Shown: positions 1 through 26,654, counted from the stretch's first letter. The stretch is DNA of 64,000 nucleotides from Pogonophryne albipinna (GCA_028583405.1 CM053246.1:11152649-11216648); one strand, 5' to 3'. Translations and numbers: made by a program. Notes: a model not told the origin generated them from the letters alone.

Positions 1-199
1 CATAACACTAGATGGTTTGACCACCCAACTACACACTAATCTAAAGCACGTTAATCTGTTATGGGCTGTGCTCTGTACAGAGAGGTTTCTGCAGAGAGAG
101 ATTGCTTGAGTTTACAGAAATACAGTAAATGAAGAAATACAAATGAGTTGTTGAAAGAAATCACATTTATTCAAAAACAACATTGTGCAACATGCATCT

Positions 200-919
200 C
201 AGCACATAGTTACTATGCTTCAGATCTCTCTAAGTGTGATGCATTGTTTGCCCAAACCCAGTTTGTAGCTGCTGCTTCCTGTGCCTCATTGAACATCCTT
301 AGCCTTCCACCTCTTTGTTTCTCAGTCCTTCAGATAAACAACAAAGACATAGTGGTTGGTCAGTGTCTGTGTTGCATAAAAGTAAGTTTACCACAGTACA
401 GTACATTGTGCAGGATGTTTGTACAGTTATAGTATGCAACATGCCAACAATTCAATTACAGTAATAAAAAACAGTGAATACGTTTCACACAACAGATATA
501 AGCACTGAGATATCATGAATTATGCAGAGCTAAAACTAACTAACCTGTTTTCAAGTCTAAGTGTTCGGATTACAGAGGCAACAGTACATCGGCTTAGATT
601 AGGCTGAACCCTCCGTCCAGCCTCTCATCGTCAAACCATGGTTGATAACATTTCATTTCATTAGAGAGTATTCTTCTTTGTCCACGTCCTCTCCCTCCAG
701 CTCTACCTCTACCTCTCATTCTTCCTCCTCTCACTCTCAGCCCACCTCTTCCTCTCACTCTCACCCCACCTCTTCCTCTCACTCTCACCCCTCCTCTCAC
801 TTTCACCCAGCTCTTCCTCCTCCTCTCACTCTCACCCCACCTCTTCCTCTCACTCTCACCCCACCTCTCACTCCCAGCCCAGCTCTTCCTCTTGCTCTTG
901 CTTCCATGTTGGCTTCCAT
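200..919 (-). pseudogene. Decayed Tc1/mariner-like (IS630/ISRm11-type) transposase remnant
   Basis: Reading leftward from an ATG at 919, the minus strand encodes an Arg/Gly-rich N-terminus built on a GRGRAG/RVRGG repeat, then RRILSNEMK. After a frameshift the reading resumes as GRRVQPNLSRCTVASVIRT (about 625-545), the N-terminal helix-turn-helix style of IS630/Tc1-like transposases common in fish. A second piece at about 340-226 reads RMFNEAQEAA and WVWANNASHLER, which fits the homeodomain-like part that normally follows. The two pieces are separated by about 200 bp that may be an intron or an insertion, since a gtta-type donor follows the first piece. No DDE catalytic domain is visible, so the copy is dead. 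The family call rests on recognised motifs only. The Ser/His-rich plus-strand reading over 642-959 is a shadow of the repeat. Confidence 0.5.
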
Positions 920-1865
920 TGTTGCTGTAAGAAAGTACTCACCTGTGGTCTTTTTATAGTGCTAACATCCTGATTGATGAGCCAACGATTATGCTATCAG
1001 GTGTTTGGTCAGGTGGAACGTGTTTCTTGATCATTGGTCCATGTGTGAGGCCTTTTGAATATCAGTGTTTTAAACCTGCTAACACGTGACTTTATGTCAG
1101 ATTCCTGTGTCTTACGTGGAGAAGCGTGTGCAGTGGTTTGCACAAAGGGCCATGTTGATTTGCAAATTTGTGAAAAGCTGAAAACGTGTTTAGAGTTTTG
1201 GAGATTTGAGCCGATGTTTTGCTCTTTGAGTGTCAGTTAAAATAATTGTGCTTTATGTAGAATTTTAGTGTGTTAGCAATCGAGAAAAACTGTAAGACAC
1301 TATAAACCAACAAAAGTATTTTAGAAACAAGTGAAACTTCAGGTTCATGTTTCAGGTTTTTTTAAGCAAGATAATCTCCACATATTACCACCGCTTTGTG
1401 ATTTTTGAAGCGTAGAAGTGAAAAGCTAACGTTAGGCTATAAGGAACTACATCAGCTAAAGGTGGCTAATCTTCTGTCATGACGTTTTCTCATTTAGCCA
1501 CTTGTTAGCGACTGCTGTTTTTAGGACATTTACAGGTAGAGTAATTACTGACATATTTTATGTCATCTAATAAAACATGATAATCTGTTAAGCTTCTGTT
1601 AACCTTATTTAGTTAAGAAATCATTAACTTCCAGACAAGAGAACCGGACTTGTTAAAATGCTGACTCATTTCTGGATTTTCTGACTTATTCCTGCTTAAT
1701 TGATGTCTAAAGGCTTAGTGTGTGTTTTTGTATACTAATCATGTTTTATTCTTTACTCCTTACCTCATGCATCCTAGATGGACAACAAGGTACATACTGT
1801 ATAGGCACCATTCTTTAGCTCTGCATTACATTCAATTTCTAGGTTTTGCTTACCAGGTGCATTCA
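920..1865. other. Gene-free stretch, no feature recognised
   Basis: AT-rich sequence with stops in all frames. It probably lies in an intron upstream of the first recognised C19orf44-type exon at 2079. No exon with convincing splice sites and no repeat was recognised. Confidence 0.4.
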
Positions 1866-1869
1866 AAAA

Positions 1870-2030
1870 AGGCTTTTTACAGCGCCACGGCTTCTACAGA
1901 TGAAATATTTTGATGTATTTATTGTCAAAGCATTTAATATATTCATTGCTGTCGGGATGTTAAGAGCATTCCATGGAATATAACAAAAAGTGTTTCTGAA
2001 GAGAATTACCTACCCCACCTTTAAATAAAG
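1870..2030 (-). mobile_element. Partial TTAA-flanked MITE (AGGTGGGGTAGG family)
   Basis: The right end reads TTACCTACCCCACCT followed by TTAA at 2031-2034. The internal stretch, which includes TTCCATGGAAT and GCTGTCGGGATGTTAAGAGC, is the reverse complement of part of the complete element at 58321-58692. Only one terminus is present, so this is a truncated copy in an intron of the C19orf44-type gene. Confidence 0.65.
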
Positions 2031-2078
2031 TTGATATAATTGTGTATAAACTTCTGGTATGATCTTGTGTTATTGCAG

Positions 2079-15385
<13,307 letters not shown>

Positions 15386-15729
15386 CCGTCCATCTGCTGC
15401 CGACTGTCCTGGATTACTCTTTTTATACATAATTAAAACATATTTTTCTAATATGGGAAGGATGTAGAGTATGTGTTGTTTATCAGTCAGAGAACATGCC
15501 AAGAAGAATGTAATGCTTTTGTAAAATCACGTCATACAGTTTTAAATGTGTCAATCATCATGCAATGTGTGGCCTCTGTGTATGAATGAAGCGGTTTTGT
15601 AAATTATTTTTATTTTTTATATTAAAAAGAGATGACAACGTCCTTGATGGTTATTCAGCGTAAATCATCAATTCTGCCACTTTTCGCTTTAAGAAGAAAT
15701 AATGATTTAACAGTGTTTCACTTATATGA

Positions 15730-16007
15730 CCTTCATTCTGTTGCACTTTTTGGGGTTTCCTTTTTCTTCAGTGTCTTATATAGGTTTATGTCAGTGGTCT
15801 GTAAAGACTCGATTCCCTTTGTCCGCTCGCCTGAAACGCCTATATTGGACTCCTTTGTGTTCTTCCGTAACAAACACTTACGCTTCTATCTATTGGCTAG
15901 CTCTCAAACACATCGTACGTGATAGGTGCTGCAGCACAGGCAGTTTGAGAAAAATAAAGAGCTCAAAATACAAATATGAACCTGAAAATGGGCATAATAG
16001 GGTCCCT
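15730..16007 (+). mobile_element. Partial TTAA-type MITE (AGGACC family)
   Basis: Shares GGTGCTGCAGCACAGGCA and the AAAATAAAGAGCT block with the copy at 2223-2467 and ends GGGTCCC before TTAA (16008-16011). The left terminus is degraded. It lies between the two convergent genes. Confidence 0.55.
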
Positions 16008-16084
16008 TTAAGATAAATCCCCAAAGAAGAAATGAAGCATTTAAATGATACAATACAGAAAAGTATTAACTGTAAAAATGTTAA

Positions 16085-16790
16085 AGGTCCCATGTCATGC
16101 TTTTCCAGTTATTACCCGTCCCCTTGTGTGTTATGAAGGTTTTCCTGCATGTGAACGGTTTGCAGAGTCACAACCCCTCAAAGTACACCCTGTAGCGAGT
16201 AAAACTCTAACACAGAAAAGACCTGTCTGTGCTGCCCCAGAACGCCTCGTTGGAGATTTCTCATTTTCCATTGTTTGCTTCCTGGGTTCTCTGACGTGTG
16301 AACACCCAATTCAACAACAAATGACCGGATTGGCCCAAATGGACCAATCCGCGGAGCACCTCACACACCAGGATCCCTTGGCTAACTAACAGGGAGTCCC
16401 CATTGACTTGCATAGAGAAGAAATGCTCTCCGCAGACCCATTCTCACAGCGTTATAAACCTTTTTCTTACTCAATATCAAGCCACACTTATTGTTTTTAC
16501 TTCGGCTGTGAGTGTTTGTGTGTGTTCAGGATGAGTTTCGCTTGTTCTCCTGTATCGCCGACCCAGAAACCTGTCCGCTCCTCACAGCAACGAGCCTCGC
16601 ACTGGGCTCACAGGGAGGGGGGGGGGCAGGAGCTCCAACAAGGCGTGTAGGACAGAGAGTGAATACACATACTATACAGAGATGCTGTGAGAAACCAATG
16701 TGAGTTTGGAACATTGAACAATGTAAATCTATTCTAGTAGACCTCAACAATGGAATTATGATCAGTAGAAATGGCCATGACATGGGACCT
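16085..16790. mobile_element. Complete TTAA-flanked MITE (AGGTCCCATGTCATG family)
   Basis: The body begins AGGTCCCATGTCATGC and ends CATGACATGGGACCT, a perfect terminal inverted repeat of about 15 bp, flanked by TTAA at 16081-16084 and 16791-16794. The TTAA duplication points to piggyBac-type mobilisation. Its short ORFs on both strands are non-coding. It separates the 3' ends of the C19orf44-type gene and akr1a1. Confidence 0.85.
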
Positions 16791-17014
16791 TTAAGTTGAC
16801 TCCAGACCTTAATAATATCTTTGGTACTCTAAAGTTAGAGAAGGTGTTCATATGGCATTGAGGAACAATAGAGTATCCTAAATGAAATGTACTTGTTTAG
16901 TATTATTCATTCTAGATTTAGATTGACACAAAACAAAACCTGTGGAACAATTCCTCACATTGATAAATAATCCACTGGTTAAATAAAGAAACCTGGAAGT
17001 GAAGTAACAAAATG

Positions 17015-17203
17015 TTTATTTAAAAATAACACGTACACAGTCATACCAGATTCTCCAGAACTCATCACTGACGATAACTTGAAATGTTGTAATGATAGAG
17101 CAGGATGTGACATGATATAAAGACAAACTGCAGGAACATTCAGTAGTGATGTGGGGGGTGGTGTGGGTGTAGAAGGCACAGATTCAGGTTGCAGTGGGGG
17201 TGT
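17015..17203 (-). other. akr1a1: akr1a1 3' UTR with poly(A) signal
   Basis: On the minus strand an AATAAA (TTTATT at 17015-17020 on the plus strand) lies about 185 bp after the stop codon, a plausible cleavage signal. Confidence 0.6.
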
Positions 17204-20200
17204 TCAGTAGGGGTCGTTGAAGGGGTAGTGAGGATGTCCTGCATCCCGGGGAACACGCTTCTCTTCCACCTGCAACATCAGAAACAAACAGACATTTCCC
17301 TCTCGTACAGTGACGTACGTTCATCCTGGCAGTTTTCAAAGCCAGTCCAGAGTTTGATCGTTACAGACGTGTGTACAGATACTGCTTTTTACCAAACAGC
17401 TTGAGACGAGCTACTCCACTGCAAGACTTTGAGGGCTTAAACTTATATATCTAATGCTTATATCCTGACAATCTAAATGAGGTTTGATTCGTCAGAAGGA
17501 GATCGTACCAGTATTTAAATGATTTTTAGATTTACCAGGACCGTGATGATCACAGGCTCACATATATTATCTCCAGGGTAAGAAGGGTTCTATAACTGTA
17601 GTCCAATAAAAGTCCTAATTACTCATTGAAGAATTATAGTTAATATTAAAGTAACATCACTTATTACTCTGTCACTTTGGGCTCATACTATCAATGAGTT
17701 ATTTTCCATTATTATATTATTATAAGCATCAGAGTAGAGTAAGTTCATTCTTTTGTAGCTATGATAATGTTGTCATCTTTAAAGGCCTGGACCTTAATGT
17801 TGCCGGATTCTAGCTTTGAGCAGCAGCAGAACCTTTAGGAGTTTAACGAACCTTCATTCAAATATCCTGGTTTGTCTAGTATTATGTTTGCTTGACGAGA
17901 AATGTGATGTGGTTTGTTCATTATTTTATAACGTCATTCTAATACTAGTGATACTCTGGAGGAAGAAACCGTCCTGCTTCATATTGACCTGCACTGTATT
18001 GTGATGATTTCCCCCTTTTCATGTAACATAAGGGATGTATTTGCGTTGGACTTGAACTTTCTAAAAACTAACCATGCAGTACATAAAGCCACTTACTTGG
18101 ATCATTGGTACAATGTAGCGCCAGCCTTTGTTCAGGGCTGTGATATTTTTCATTTCCTCCGCTTCCAGGGTGAACTCAAACACCTGACAACATAAAAAAA
18201 GACAGAAACTTTATCAACACCAACCACCCCACACGAGTTGCTTTGCTATTCTAAGCTACCATTGCACATGAAATGCCATACAGCATGCACAGCTTTTTCA
18301 GTTAAATGAGCTTTTAGCTACTTAAGGGCCAAAACGTAGCTTAAATCTTAAATTCAGAGAATCTCAGCAAGAAGGCCATGTGTAAAATAATAGCCTCATG
18401 TTTCGAACAGCTGTGAGTGAGATGTTACTCCACCTGAATGTTCTCTTTGATCCGGGACTCCGTCACACTCTTAGGGATTGTCACCACTCCTCGTTGTGTC
18501 TGCCACCTGCATGTAAAACAGACTTCTGTTCAAATGTACTTACACTTAAGTGGGCAAAGTGCACTTCATACACTGCAAGAGCATCTAAAACTGTGCAGTA
18601 TTGACGTAGTTACATCATGTACATTTGGCCTAAACGTTATACTCATATTCCTGTACTGTACAGTTTGGATTTATAGTTTCAATTGTTCAAATAATGCAGT
18701 AGAAAAACATCTGGAAATGTCTAAATTGATATAACTTGCAATAGGGACTACAAAAAAGGGACCATTTGAAAACTTGCCTAATTTAAACTTTGTTAAATGT
18801 CTCTTGATTTCACTTTAAATGTAAATGTTGTGTCTGCAACTTGTTGCTCCAAATCACTACTTTAATGTGTATTTTAACAGTCACATATTCAGCTGTCCTG
18901 CAACAGCCATTTTCCCTTTACTGTGGTTGCCTCTAATAACAACTTTAGGACTTAAATGCTAAATACAATCAGTTTAACAATAAAAAAGGGTTCTACAACT
19001 CTTTTAACCGCCTTATATCGATGTATTAATGTGTGCATTAGGTTCTTAAGTAAGCTGTTGGGCGCATGCCAACAATATGTGAAAACCTTTTATACATTTG
19101 AATTTTCTTAGACCATTTTAAGATCTCAAATTATTTCATTTCTTTGACCTTTAATAACCTTCATTTATTGATTTGCTTATTTTGTTGGCACACTGTACCT
19201 CGTTGCATTTAAAGACATTTCAAAACTGAAATGATTTTGCACACGAGTATATTGTAAGTAGTATCCTATGTTAGTAGTCATTTGGTCATTATAGTGTACG
19301 CTAACTTATTCAGATCATGTTATGTTTAATAGAGATGTATTCCACTGTTGATATGTGTATATTTACTGTCTACGTTTATTTGTTATTTGAATTCATGTGC
19401 AATCCTTATTAGGCATGCTGCTAAGACTACAACTATTTCCAAAATTGGAATCAATAAATCACATCGTTTTCTAAAAAAGTATGTACACTTGCTTATTGAG
19501 CTGCAATGTAATCAGCAGAGAGAGATCACCTGAGGATAATCTGAGCGGGGGACTTGTTGTACTTCTCTGCGAGGGAGGCCAGCACCGGCTCCTGAAGCAG
19601 AACCGGCTCACTTGGATCCTTCCAGGCCCGGTCCGCAGAGCCCAGCGGGCTGTAGGCCGTCATCACCAGGCCCCGGTCCCGACAGTGGGCCAGCAGCTCC
19701 ACCTGGGCCAGGTAGGGGTGGCCCTCCACCTGCACAACACACACAGATACGTGTAAGTGTTCACATTCAAACACTGACTTTCAGTGGAATAAAGTTCTGA
19801 TCCTCACACACTCCCTGTACCTGCAGCACGGTGGGCTTGATGCTGGCCACGGACAGGACGTCGTCTATCTGCCGGCTGTTGAAGTTGGACAGGCCGATGG
19901 ATCGGACCAGGCCCTTCTCCACCAGCTTCTCCATGGCCGCCCACGTCAGCTTGTAGTCGATGTCGTCATACAGCATGGTGCCGTCCTCCTTCCTGGGGAA
20001 AGGAGCATCTCCTCGTCTGGGAGATACAGAGTGGGAGCCAAAAATAAAGAGATTTTTTTAAACGATGAAAAAGGTGTTTGCATTGCGTTTGTTGTTATAA
20101 TCATTTGGGCACCACTACCCCATAATCATGCCACTCATGTACACTAACTGTACGTCCACATGGTTCCGTCGCGTTGAAGCTTGCCGGTGGGCGTGTCTGG

Positions 20201-22174
20201 CGTGCGACCAACAACCAATCACAATAATTTCCCGCCCCGGACACACAAGCACGCGGTTTGATTGGCTAGAGCTTGTACTGGAATATGATTTGATTGGCTG
20301 GCGCTTCCGCCGACGCTTGAAAAGTTGAACTTTTCTCAACTTTCAGCGCGAGCAACGGAGGCAAAGCGACACGATGGAACCACAATGCAGTTCGGCAAAG
20401 CGTGACGTCACCCCTTTCAAAGTAAATGGGGTGCGTCTCCGTTGAAGCACGCGACGCTGCCGTGTGGACGCACTGTAAGACAGTGGATTTTCTCTTCCAG
20501 TTTCATGTTTTACTTTAAGACCCTTCCCTTAGTTTGCCATGACATCTGATAAAAGCATAGCTGACTGGAGTCATTTCATTTAAATGAATCACTCTGTCTT
20601 GATCCATTACTTGAATGAGTTACTTGCTAACAATATGTACCTTGTTAAAACTCACCTAGCAAGAAGTGCATTCATTTGTATTAAGAACATGTGGTGTTGG
20701 TGCCCTCTTGTGGCGGAAATGAATAATACAACACCAACAATTCACACGAAAACCTTTTTCAAAAGCAGATGAAAAATACATTATAGAAATTGGAAAAAAA
20801 GAAAACACTCTTGCAGAAAGGTTTTTTTCATATCAAAGTAATAAACAAAGGGGAGTTCACTGATTGAATTGAAAATGGATCATTTCCTTTCCCTCAATCC
20901 CCTCTCAGTGCTTCCGTAGAGGACAGACTGAAGTAGAACATAAGTACAACTATATTTTTGCTTTTCATTTATTTCCTCAATAAAAGGAGTCAAGCTATTG
21001 TCAAAGAAAAATATTTTCAAAACGCATGAACCCTGGGCTTGATATGGGAAGATAATTATCTCGTTATGTCAGGAACACAAGGTGGTTTCCTGAGGCTAAC
21101 GAGGTAATGCTGTCAGCATTGGACCTTGGAGGAGGGGGCGCTCACTGGAAGGCGTTGGGCCAGTGGATGAGGTAGAGGTCCAGGTACTCCAGCTTCAGGT
21201 CCTTCAGGGTCTTCAGGAGGGCCAGCTCCACGTCCTCCTGGTGATGCCGGGTGTTCCACAGCTTGGATGTGATGAACACGTCCTCTCTTCTCAAGGCCTT
21301 ATGCACGGATAACATGTTAGGATATTGTTTGATTTAGTTTGACTTTAATGCAGTTTTGGTGAAGCTGTTTTACCTTGCCGGGGCTGAACGTCTCCCGTAA
21401 GGCTTCTCCGATCTCCTCCTCGTTGCCATAGATGGATGCACAGTCGATGTGGCGGTACCCAGCCTCCAATGCCCAGGTAACTGCCTGTTTCACCTGTGTG
21501 GTGGAAAAAGGGAGCGCTGTTGGTTGGGAAATGCTATCACATGTTTTATTGTTGGCCGCTAGGGGCAGCAGAATGTGCAAAACTGACTTATTATCTTATA
21601 AAGTTCATATGGTGATCTTGTCAATAAGCACCTAATGCATATTATTTATTACAATTGTAGTCATGAATACACATAATGTACATTTTAAACAGCAAAAAAT
21701 AAACGGCAACTTTATTAGTTCTTTCCACCAAGACAATGGCAGCGCATATTATATCTACTCTTTTGTTTTCACCTTCCAAAATAGAATCCCTAGGTGTGTA
21801 GCAGGTACAGTGGACACTACAGTGTACAAAGTAAATATCCAATAAATGATAAAGAACCATCAAATTGAATACACATATTTATATAAAAGATAAGAGGTTG
21901 GAAATGTGCACAATATATAATTACAATATAGGCAGTGGCGTATTCATTTTAATAGGATACTATTGCCGAATTGTTTTAAAGGGATTGGCTTCTGACAGTT
22001 AAATGACTCTAACTACCAAAGGGCAGCTGTTTTATGAAAGTCATCTGGAAGAGAGAAATCCTATTAAACAAGTTATAAAAGTGCCGCCTCTACCTTTCCT
22101 GGCTCACTCTTCCATGTTCCCAGTCCGATCAGGGGCATCTTCCGCCCCGTGTTGAGAACTGCAAAGTCATTCAT
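17204..22174 (-). CDS. akr1a1: Aldo-keto reductase family 1 member A1 (aldehyde reductase)
   Basis: Cytosolic NADPH-dependent reductase of aldehydes to alcohols. Eight coding exons with GT-AG borders, in transcription order: 22094-22174, 21374-21493, 21146-21297, 19821-20016, 19530-19729, 18434-18506, 18097-18183 and 17204-17269. They sum to 975 nt, giving 324 aa, against 325 in the human enzyme. The start [19 protein letters not shown] precedes the AKR signature [13 protein letters not shown] (catalytic Asp and Tyr), then SKLWNT (Lys) and LDLYLIHWP (His), completing the tetrad. [12 protein letters not shown] and [13 protein letters not shown] are the other AKR signatures. It ends [14 protein letters not shown]. 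All phases agree and there are no internal stops, so the gene appears functional. An acceptor directly upstream of the ATG (about 22190) implies a 5' non-coding exon; candidates lie near 25.24 or 25.39 kb. A Harbinger MITE sits in the intron at 20148-20475. Confidence 0.95.
20148..20475. mobile_element. PIF/Harbinger-type MITE in akr1a1 intron
   Basis: Ends CTGTACGTCCACATGG and CCGTGTGGACGCACTG are inverted and flanked by a TAA target duplication (20145-20147, 20476-20478). The body shares CGTGACGTCACCCC and GATTGGCT blocks, in opposite orientation, with the larger copy at 31527-32126. Confidence 0.75.
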
Positions 22175-23263
22175 GCCTCTGAGAAGCACCTTGGAGGGAC
22201 AGAGAGGAATCAGTCGGTGAGGGGAGCTGCTCGGCGTACTCAGGGCTTTAAAGCTGCAGTAACAGATATACTTGTGTTTGCTGCTCTTGCTCTTTTTGCA
22301 TATCCTGTATTTTGTTTTTGCTATGTTTGTAAAATGTAATCTTCTTAAATGTTTTATGTGAGGGACTGCGGATGGAAATGAGCTCAAAGCTAAATCTAGC
22401 ACTGTTACACTTGACACATGTTAATGTTTTAAGCATTACTGTGCATTGTCCCTGCTAAATAAACGATTACATAGATATCGTATTAGCTTTCTGAAGCCAT
22501 TCAGACTGACACTGGAGGTTTTCACTGTTCCACAATCTGTAAGAGATAAATACAACAAGCTACCAGAGGCTGCCAAATTACAAATGATTTGGTAAAGGGA
22601 ATAACTGTCTATACAACAAAAACATCACTAGAATAAAAAAAATAAAGATTTCTAAACACCACCTGACTAGGAATGCACAATGAAATTGGCACAACACCGA
22701 TATTGGCAGATGAAATCTCTAAAAAAGGAAATATCCACATCAGCTGGTAATTACATTTTCTCCAATACGACAGACTGCTATTTTTAAAGGGCTTATATAA
22801 TGATAATGTCTTCAAATGTTGTGCCTACACTGTGACATGTCTCCATGCTTTAATGTTCACAAAGCTCTTCTCATACTGCCTGTGCTGCAGCCTCTCTTTT
22901 CATCAAAGCTCTAAAACCATCTCAATTTACTGATAAAACTATGTATATGACATGCTGATGAACAATTCAGAGATGCTCTCATTCTGAAGTCGCCATGAAT
23001 GACCTGCATTAACCAAAGTCATACTCCTTTCTGAATTTGGAGAAGGGATTGAGAGCAGGATATAAGTCTGAAACAAAAACAACCCGACTGCCCGAGGAAG
23101 AGGGGGAAGTGCTGCTGACTTGCATTTCGCTCAAAAGTCACCAGGCTGAACCGAGTAACCTGATAACACACTGCTGACAGAGAGATAACATACATTACTT
23201 TAATCAAACCATAAGATAGAAATCACTGCATACGGCATCAAGGAGCAAACACTTTCCCTCCCA

Positions 23264-23935
23264 TAGAGAGGCGAAGTCCCTCCCTTTCCGGGGGAGCTCC
23301 ATGGGACCTTATTTCAGAAAAAATATGTATTGAAGTCAATGGAGAGAGAAAGATTATCTTTCGATCCCGTTTGAATTGTGCCACGAATTACACATATGAT
23401 GTTTGTCAATTTAAAAGAGAATTTTGCAAGTAAAAAAAAAAGAAATGTGTCGTAAAAATGTGAAGTAACACTTTTGTTTGTGTGAAACCGCTCAATGAAC
23501 TACCTCCCGTCTTGCACCACACACCAAGACGGCCGTCACGTTGGCACATTTCACTTCTTTCTTTCAGAATGAGGCGGAAAGTATTAAAAGAGGTGAAAAT
23601 CACTACAAGTCTGGGCATGTTGAGAGCTGTACATACACACAAGGGGAGTTAGTCAGTTCGTAAGAGCCAGCATGCGGGACTGGGATGCTGGGATTTGTAG
23701 TCTTTCTAGTTGCGTATTTGTCATAGTCTTATATTTCAACAGTTTTAAGACAAACAGTGACTTTTTTGACATGGAAATGATTTTTTAAGATTGACAAACA
23801 TCATATGTGTAATTCAAGGCACAATTCAAACCGGATCGAAAGATAATCTTTCTCTCTCCATTGACTTCAATACATAATTTTTCAGAAATAAGGTCCCATG
23901 GGTCGGAAGTAGATGGGCGGGACTTCGCCTCTCTA
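23264..23935. mobile_element. MITE with ~190-bp inverted arms (TAGAGAGGCGAAGTCCC)
   Basis: The left end TAGAGAGGCGAAGTCCC is mirrored by GGGACTTCGCCTCTCTA on the right. The inversion continues through CCATTGACTTCAATACATA and ATTACACATATGATGTTTGTC. No target duplication was convincing. It lies in the first akr1a1 intron and has no coding capacity. Confidence 0.8.
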
Positions 23936-23999
23936 TACTACAGAACTCTAAAACACTAAATTGCCATGTTAGAAGTATTTGTTTTAACAGACTCTTATC

Positions 24000-25240
24000 A
24001 ACCAAATCAAGGCCATAAGTAAAACTGCTTTTTATTATTAAAAAATAATAATTGAGATCTCATATCCAGAAAAGATGTATGTAAAGTTATTAATGCTTTT
24101 TCTTCAGCAGGATGAACTGATGTTGTTTCTTGTTCCAGAAGGACCAGCGCATTCAATGTCTGTCCTTAGGCCTTTGTTCAACCGGAGACATTTATGCCCC
24201 ATGTTTTATTAAAATATGTGTAGTAATCCTGTCGAAGTGGTAGAATTTCACATGAAAAAACCTTTACAGGAGTTTTAAACAATAAGTGTTGTACATACAT
24301 GTTTTTGCTGTTCACTTCTTCTGTTAAACTGGAATTCAAAACTGTAATGCTTTGGGTTGATTTATGCTGCACTTTTATCCTATTACAACATTCGGGTAGA
24401 TGCCCTATAAAGTCATGTTGGTCTCCTTCAGTCTATTCAGCTCCAACAGACTCTGTGTTTTCTCTATTTCTCATGTTCTAATCCATGTATTTTTTACATG
24501 TAAATCCTGTATATTTTATTTGCAGGACAAAGATTCCCAACGACGTATTTCCCATTGCACATATACAGTATAAGACTAGGGGGAAAGCATCTTATTCAGG
24601 AAAATGTAGATAAAAATTTACCAACATTAGTGTGGTTTGCAGAGGTCCACGAGTATGGAATGAGATTGATAAAACCATATAAATGTATTTGTCCGTCTTT
24701 AAAAAGTGCCTTACGCAGCAGTTTCTTTGGTCCAAAATGCATGTAATTTGTACCATTATCTTCCCTTGTAATGTGTCTACTATATCTTAACCATTTTGAA
24801 CCGAAGTTTAAACAATAAAATTAATGTTTTGGGACCATTTTGTCCCAAAACGTAATCTGTCTGTCTGCAGCTCATTTCCTGGAAAGTCACGCGCAACATT
24901 CCGCAGAACTGACTGAGCTCGAGCTCTTTATACATCAGAACCGTACAAAAAAAGACAACCCTTATAATAACATCTAGACAAGATTAGCAAACAATGGCTA
25001 AAGCAATATGTAGAAATAACACAAGAGCCCAGAGAGTGGGCCCTCTCGGTGCTCGCTACATTTATGTTTTAGCTAGAAAACAAAAACTGCCCATCGGACA
25101 CAGTTCACCGCTCCAGCCCGTGGTAAAATAACAGCTAGCTAACATTAGCTTACTGTGGGACACTTGTACTTTTCGTTTATTTTCGCTTTCTATTCGCCCT
25201 TCAATGTTAGCCATTTATTAGCCACTTGATCGACTTACTC
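24000..25240. other. akr1a1 5' intron, no feature recognised
   Basis: AT-rich intronic sequence; short ORFs at 24178-24746 carry no recognised domain. Confidence 0.35.
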
Positions 25241-25242
25241 AC

Positions 25243-25570
25243 CCGCTTGCCAGTGTCAAAACATAAAGGACGGAGCATGTATTTTAGGAGCTGACATTTA
25301 AATACCTGCATACCCGAGCGGTTCAGCTCATCTGACAAATTACATAACAGTGACCGGTCAGCAGCGGCTGCCCCATCTTCTGTTTAGTGAACTCACCGTT
25401 TCAAGGTTTTAAAAACTGCAACTTCCAACAAGGAGCCCTTCGTGTAGTCCTCCTGAACAGGACAAATATGCAGTGTTGTTTTCTGCCAAATGTTCAAAAA
25501 CACCACCTGATTTTGTTGACGTTTCCCTTTCCGGGAGGATGACGATTTCTCTATTTCCGGTGGAGACATT
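25243..25570 (-). promoter_or_regulatory. akr1a1: Candidate akr1a1 promoter and 5' non-coding exon
   Basis: Two consensus splice donors on the minus strand, AGCGG|gtgagt ending at 25243 and GAAACG|gtgagt near 25396, could end a 5' UTR exon spliced to the acceptor at about 22190. Upstream, ETS-like CGGAAAT and ACTTCCGG-type sites occur around 25550. A start site here is inferred from position only. Confidence 0.4.
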
Positions 25571-25765
25571 TCCCAGACCTTATGCAGAGATGCCAGAGAA
25601 AGGTTTTTGCTGAGCTTGAGATAACAATATTTGTGATAGTGTATCCTTTGGAAATTCAATATTTTGGAGTGACTTTTGACAGTTAATTTGGATAAAACAC
25701 TGAGGTTGAAAACACAATGAGGTTCAAGTTATTTACTTATCATGTGCACAACAATTACGTAATCA

Positions 25766-26308
25766 CAGTGGTGTAAAGTGCAACTAAGTAGATTTACTCA
25801 AGTACTGTACCTAAGTACAATTTTGAGGTAGGCCTACTTGTACTTTACTTGAGTAGTTCCATTTTATGCTACTGAGTACTTCTACTCCACTACAATTCAG
25901 AGGTAAATCGTGTACTTTTACTACATTTACTTAGTAGTAGGCCTACCTTTAGTTACTTTACAGATTTGGATTAGTGATGTGAAATATAATCAACACTAAG
26001 ACTTTAGTTACACCTGGAGTAAATTCACAAGCTACCCTGAATTTTAGTGTTATTAAAAACAATACCTTTACCAGCTTTGATGACACTTTAGATCAATAAT
26101 TATAATCAAAACATATAATATTTTTCTGAAATGGGCCAATCTGCAGAACAAGTACTTTTACTTTTGGTACTTTAAGTATATTTTGTTGCTAATACTTTTG
26201 TACAATTACTTGAGTAACATTTTGAATGCAGGACCTTTACTTGTAACAGAGTATTCCTACACTTCTACTTTTACTTAAGTACAAGATCTGAATAATGTTC
26301 CACCTCTG
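25766..26308. mobile_element. TACTTG-type hAT element, full copy
   Basis: Starts CAGTGGTGTAAAGTG and ends TTCCACCTCTG, the reverse of the 11885-12727 copy. Flanks CGTAATCA (25758-25765) and CACAATCA (26309-26316) form an imperfect 8-bp duplication. Confidence 0.75.
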
Positions 26309-26654
26309 CACAATCACACAATTACGAAGCAGCGGTTGGCAATACAAATCTTAAATCTCAGGTTTGCACAAAAAAGCTATATGCATACAAAAAGATCATG
26401 CATGTAAAGACTAAAACTAAAACATTTAAATAATGCAACTTCAAAAAGGTACACAATAGATTATAAATAAAGTATCCAATATATTAAAAATAATAATAAG
26501 ATGTTATATTTTTTAGCATGAGTTTTAAAGTCAGAATTTACTCTCAAATTCAATGAGAGTAAACTATTTTATTTTTTGCCAGACTGTGCCGTTAATGCCT
26601 CTGATTATAAAAACAACTTGAAAAATAGTCAACATTAAAAGGAAGACAGTGTTG

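Noticed and set aside
642..959. 105-codon Ser/His/Pro-rich plus-strand ORF
   Set aside because: Complement of the Arg/Gly-rich transposase N-terminus repeat; the minus strand carries recognisable motifs.
25393..25659. 88-codon minus-strand ORF upstream of akr1a1
   Set aside because: Lies in the putative promoter and 5' UTR region, no recognised domain; more likely chance than an upstream gene.
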